From: JAIRQX01 sp031556255
GTDB lineage: Bacteria; Chrysiogenota; Deferribacteres; Deferribacterales; JAISNW01
DNA length: 5,638 nt
Assembly: GCA_031556255.1 (NCBI GenBank)
Contig: JAVBTI010000106.1
Coordinates: forward strand, 1-5,638
Direction of reading: 5' to 3'
Under the pieces are notes generated by a model, which worked only from the letters and a program-made list of their open reading frames with translations, made no database searches and was not told the origin of the DNA. Both the position numbers and the translations under genes were made by a program. This document shows, one piece after another, positions 5,546 to 5,638 of the stretch (positions are counted from its first letter, which is position 1; each line of letters begins with the position of its first letter).

Positions 5546-5638
5546 AGTCTTAGCGGCGACCTATTCTCGCGGGTATTATCTTTACCGACTACCTTCGGCG
5601 CTGAGGGGCTTAACTGCTGTGTTCGGGATGGGAACAGG
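5546..5638 (-). rRNA. rrf: 5S ribosomal RNA, 3' portion (cut by the window edge)
   Basis: The minus strand from 5638 carries the conserved 5S core: CCCATCCCGAACACAG (helix III/loop C region), then AAGCCCCTCAGCGCCGAAGGTAGT, and near the end CGCGAGAATAGGTCGCCGC. By comparison with the E. coli 5S layout about 30 bases at the 5' end lie beyond the window. The 3' end is estimated to within a few bases because the pairing 5' strand of helix I is not visible. A terminator follows 7 bases later, so this is the last gene of an rRNA operon lying to the right. Confidence 0.95.

Overview
The window comes from a Gram-negative-type bacterium with anaerobic respiratory capacity. It carries the 3' two thirds of the DNA-repair gene mfd, a three-gene locus that looks like a periplasmic flavin/tetraheme-cytochrome reductase with its own Crp/Fnr-family regulator, and the tail of an rRNA operon (3' part of a 5S rRNA gene plus terminator). 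Exported multiheme cytochromes and flavoproteins of this kind are common in Shewanella-like, Wolinella-like, Geobacter-like and Deferribacterota lineages. An anaerobe such as a member of Deferribacterota would fit, but the taxon is a low-confidence guess.

Layout. Bases 1-2295 (+): mfd, truncated by the left edge. Bases 2296-2504: convergent intergenic gap with a strong bidirectional terminator hairpin at 2412-2436. Bases 2505-4037 (-): Sec-exported FAD-dependent reductase of the fumarate-reductase flavoprotein family. Bases 4063-4422 (-): small exported tetraheme c-type cytochrome. Bases 4423-4539: promoter/leader gap with two inverted repeats and a T-tract. Bases 4540-5247 (-): Crp/Fnr-family regulator with a GTG start. 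Bases 5248-5545: non-coding, with an FNR/CRP-like dyad next to the regulator's ribosome-binding site and the rrn terminator at 5507-5539. Bases 5546-5638 (-): 3' part of 5S rRNA, running off the right edge.

How the genes work together (inference). Transcription on the minus strand runs regulator, cytochrome, flavoprotein. The cytochrome and flavoprotein are 25 bases apart and together equal the heme and flavin domains that are fused in Shewanella flavocytochrome c3, so electrons would pass from a membrane quinol dehydrogenase (not in this window) through four hemes to FAD and then to a periplasmic organic acceptor. The flavoprotein has lost essentially all residues that bind and protonate fumarate in Fcc3, so its acceptor is probably not fumarate. 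The regulator lacks both the FNR iron-sulfur cysteines and the CRP cAMP-binding signature, so it may sense the acceptor or a related ligand. This is the most interesting part of the window: a possible respiratory reductase for an unidentified substrate with a dedicated sensor.
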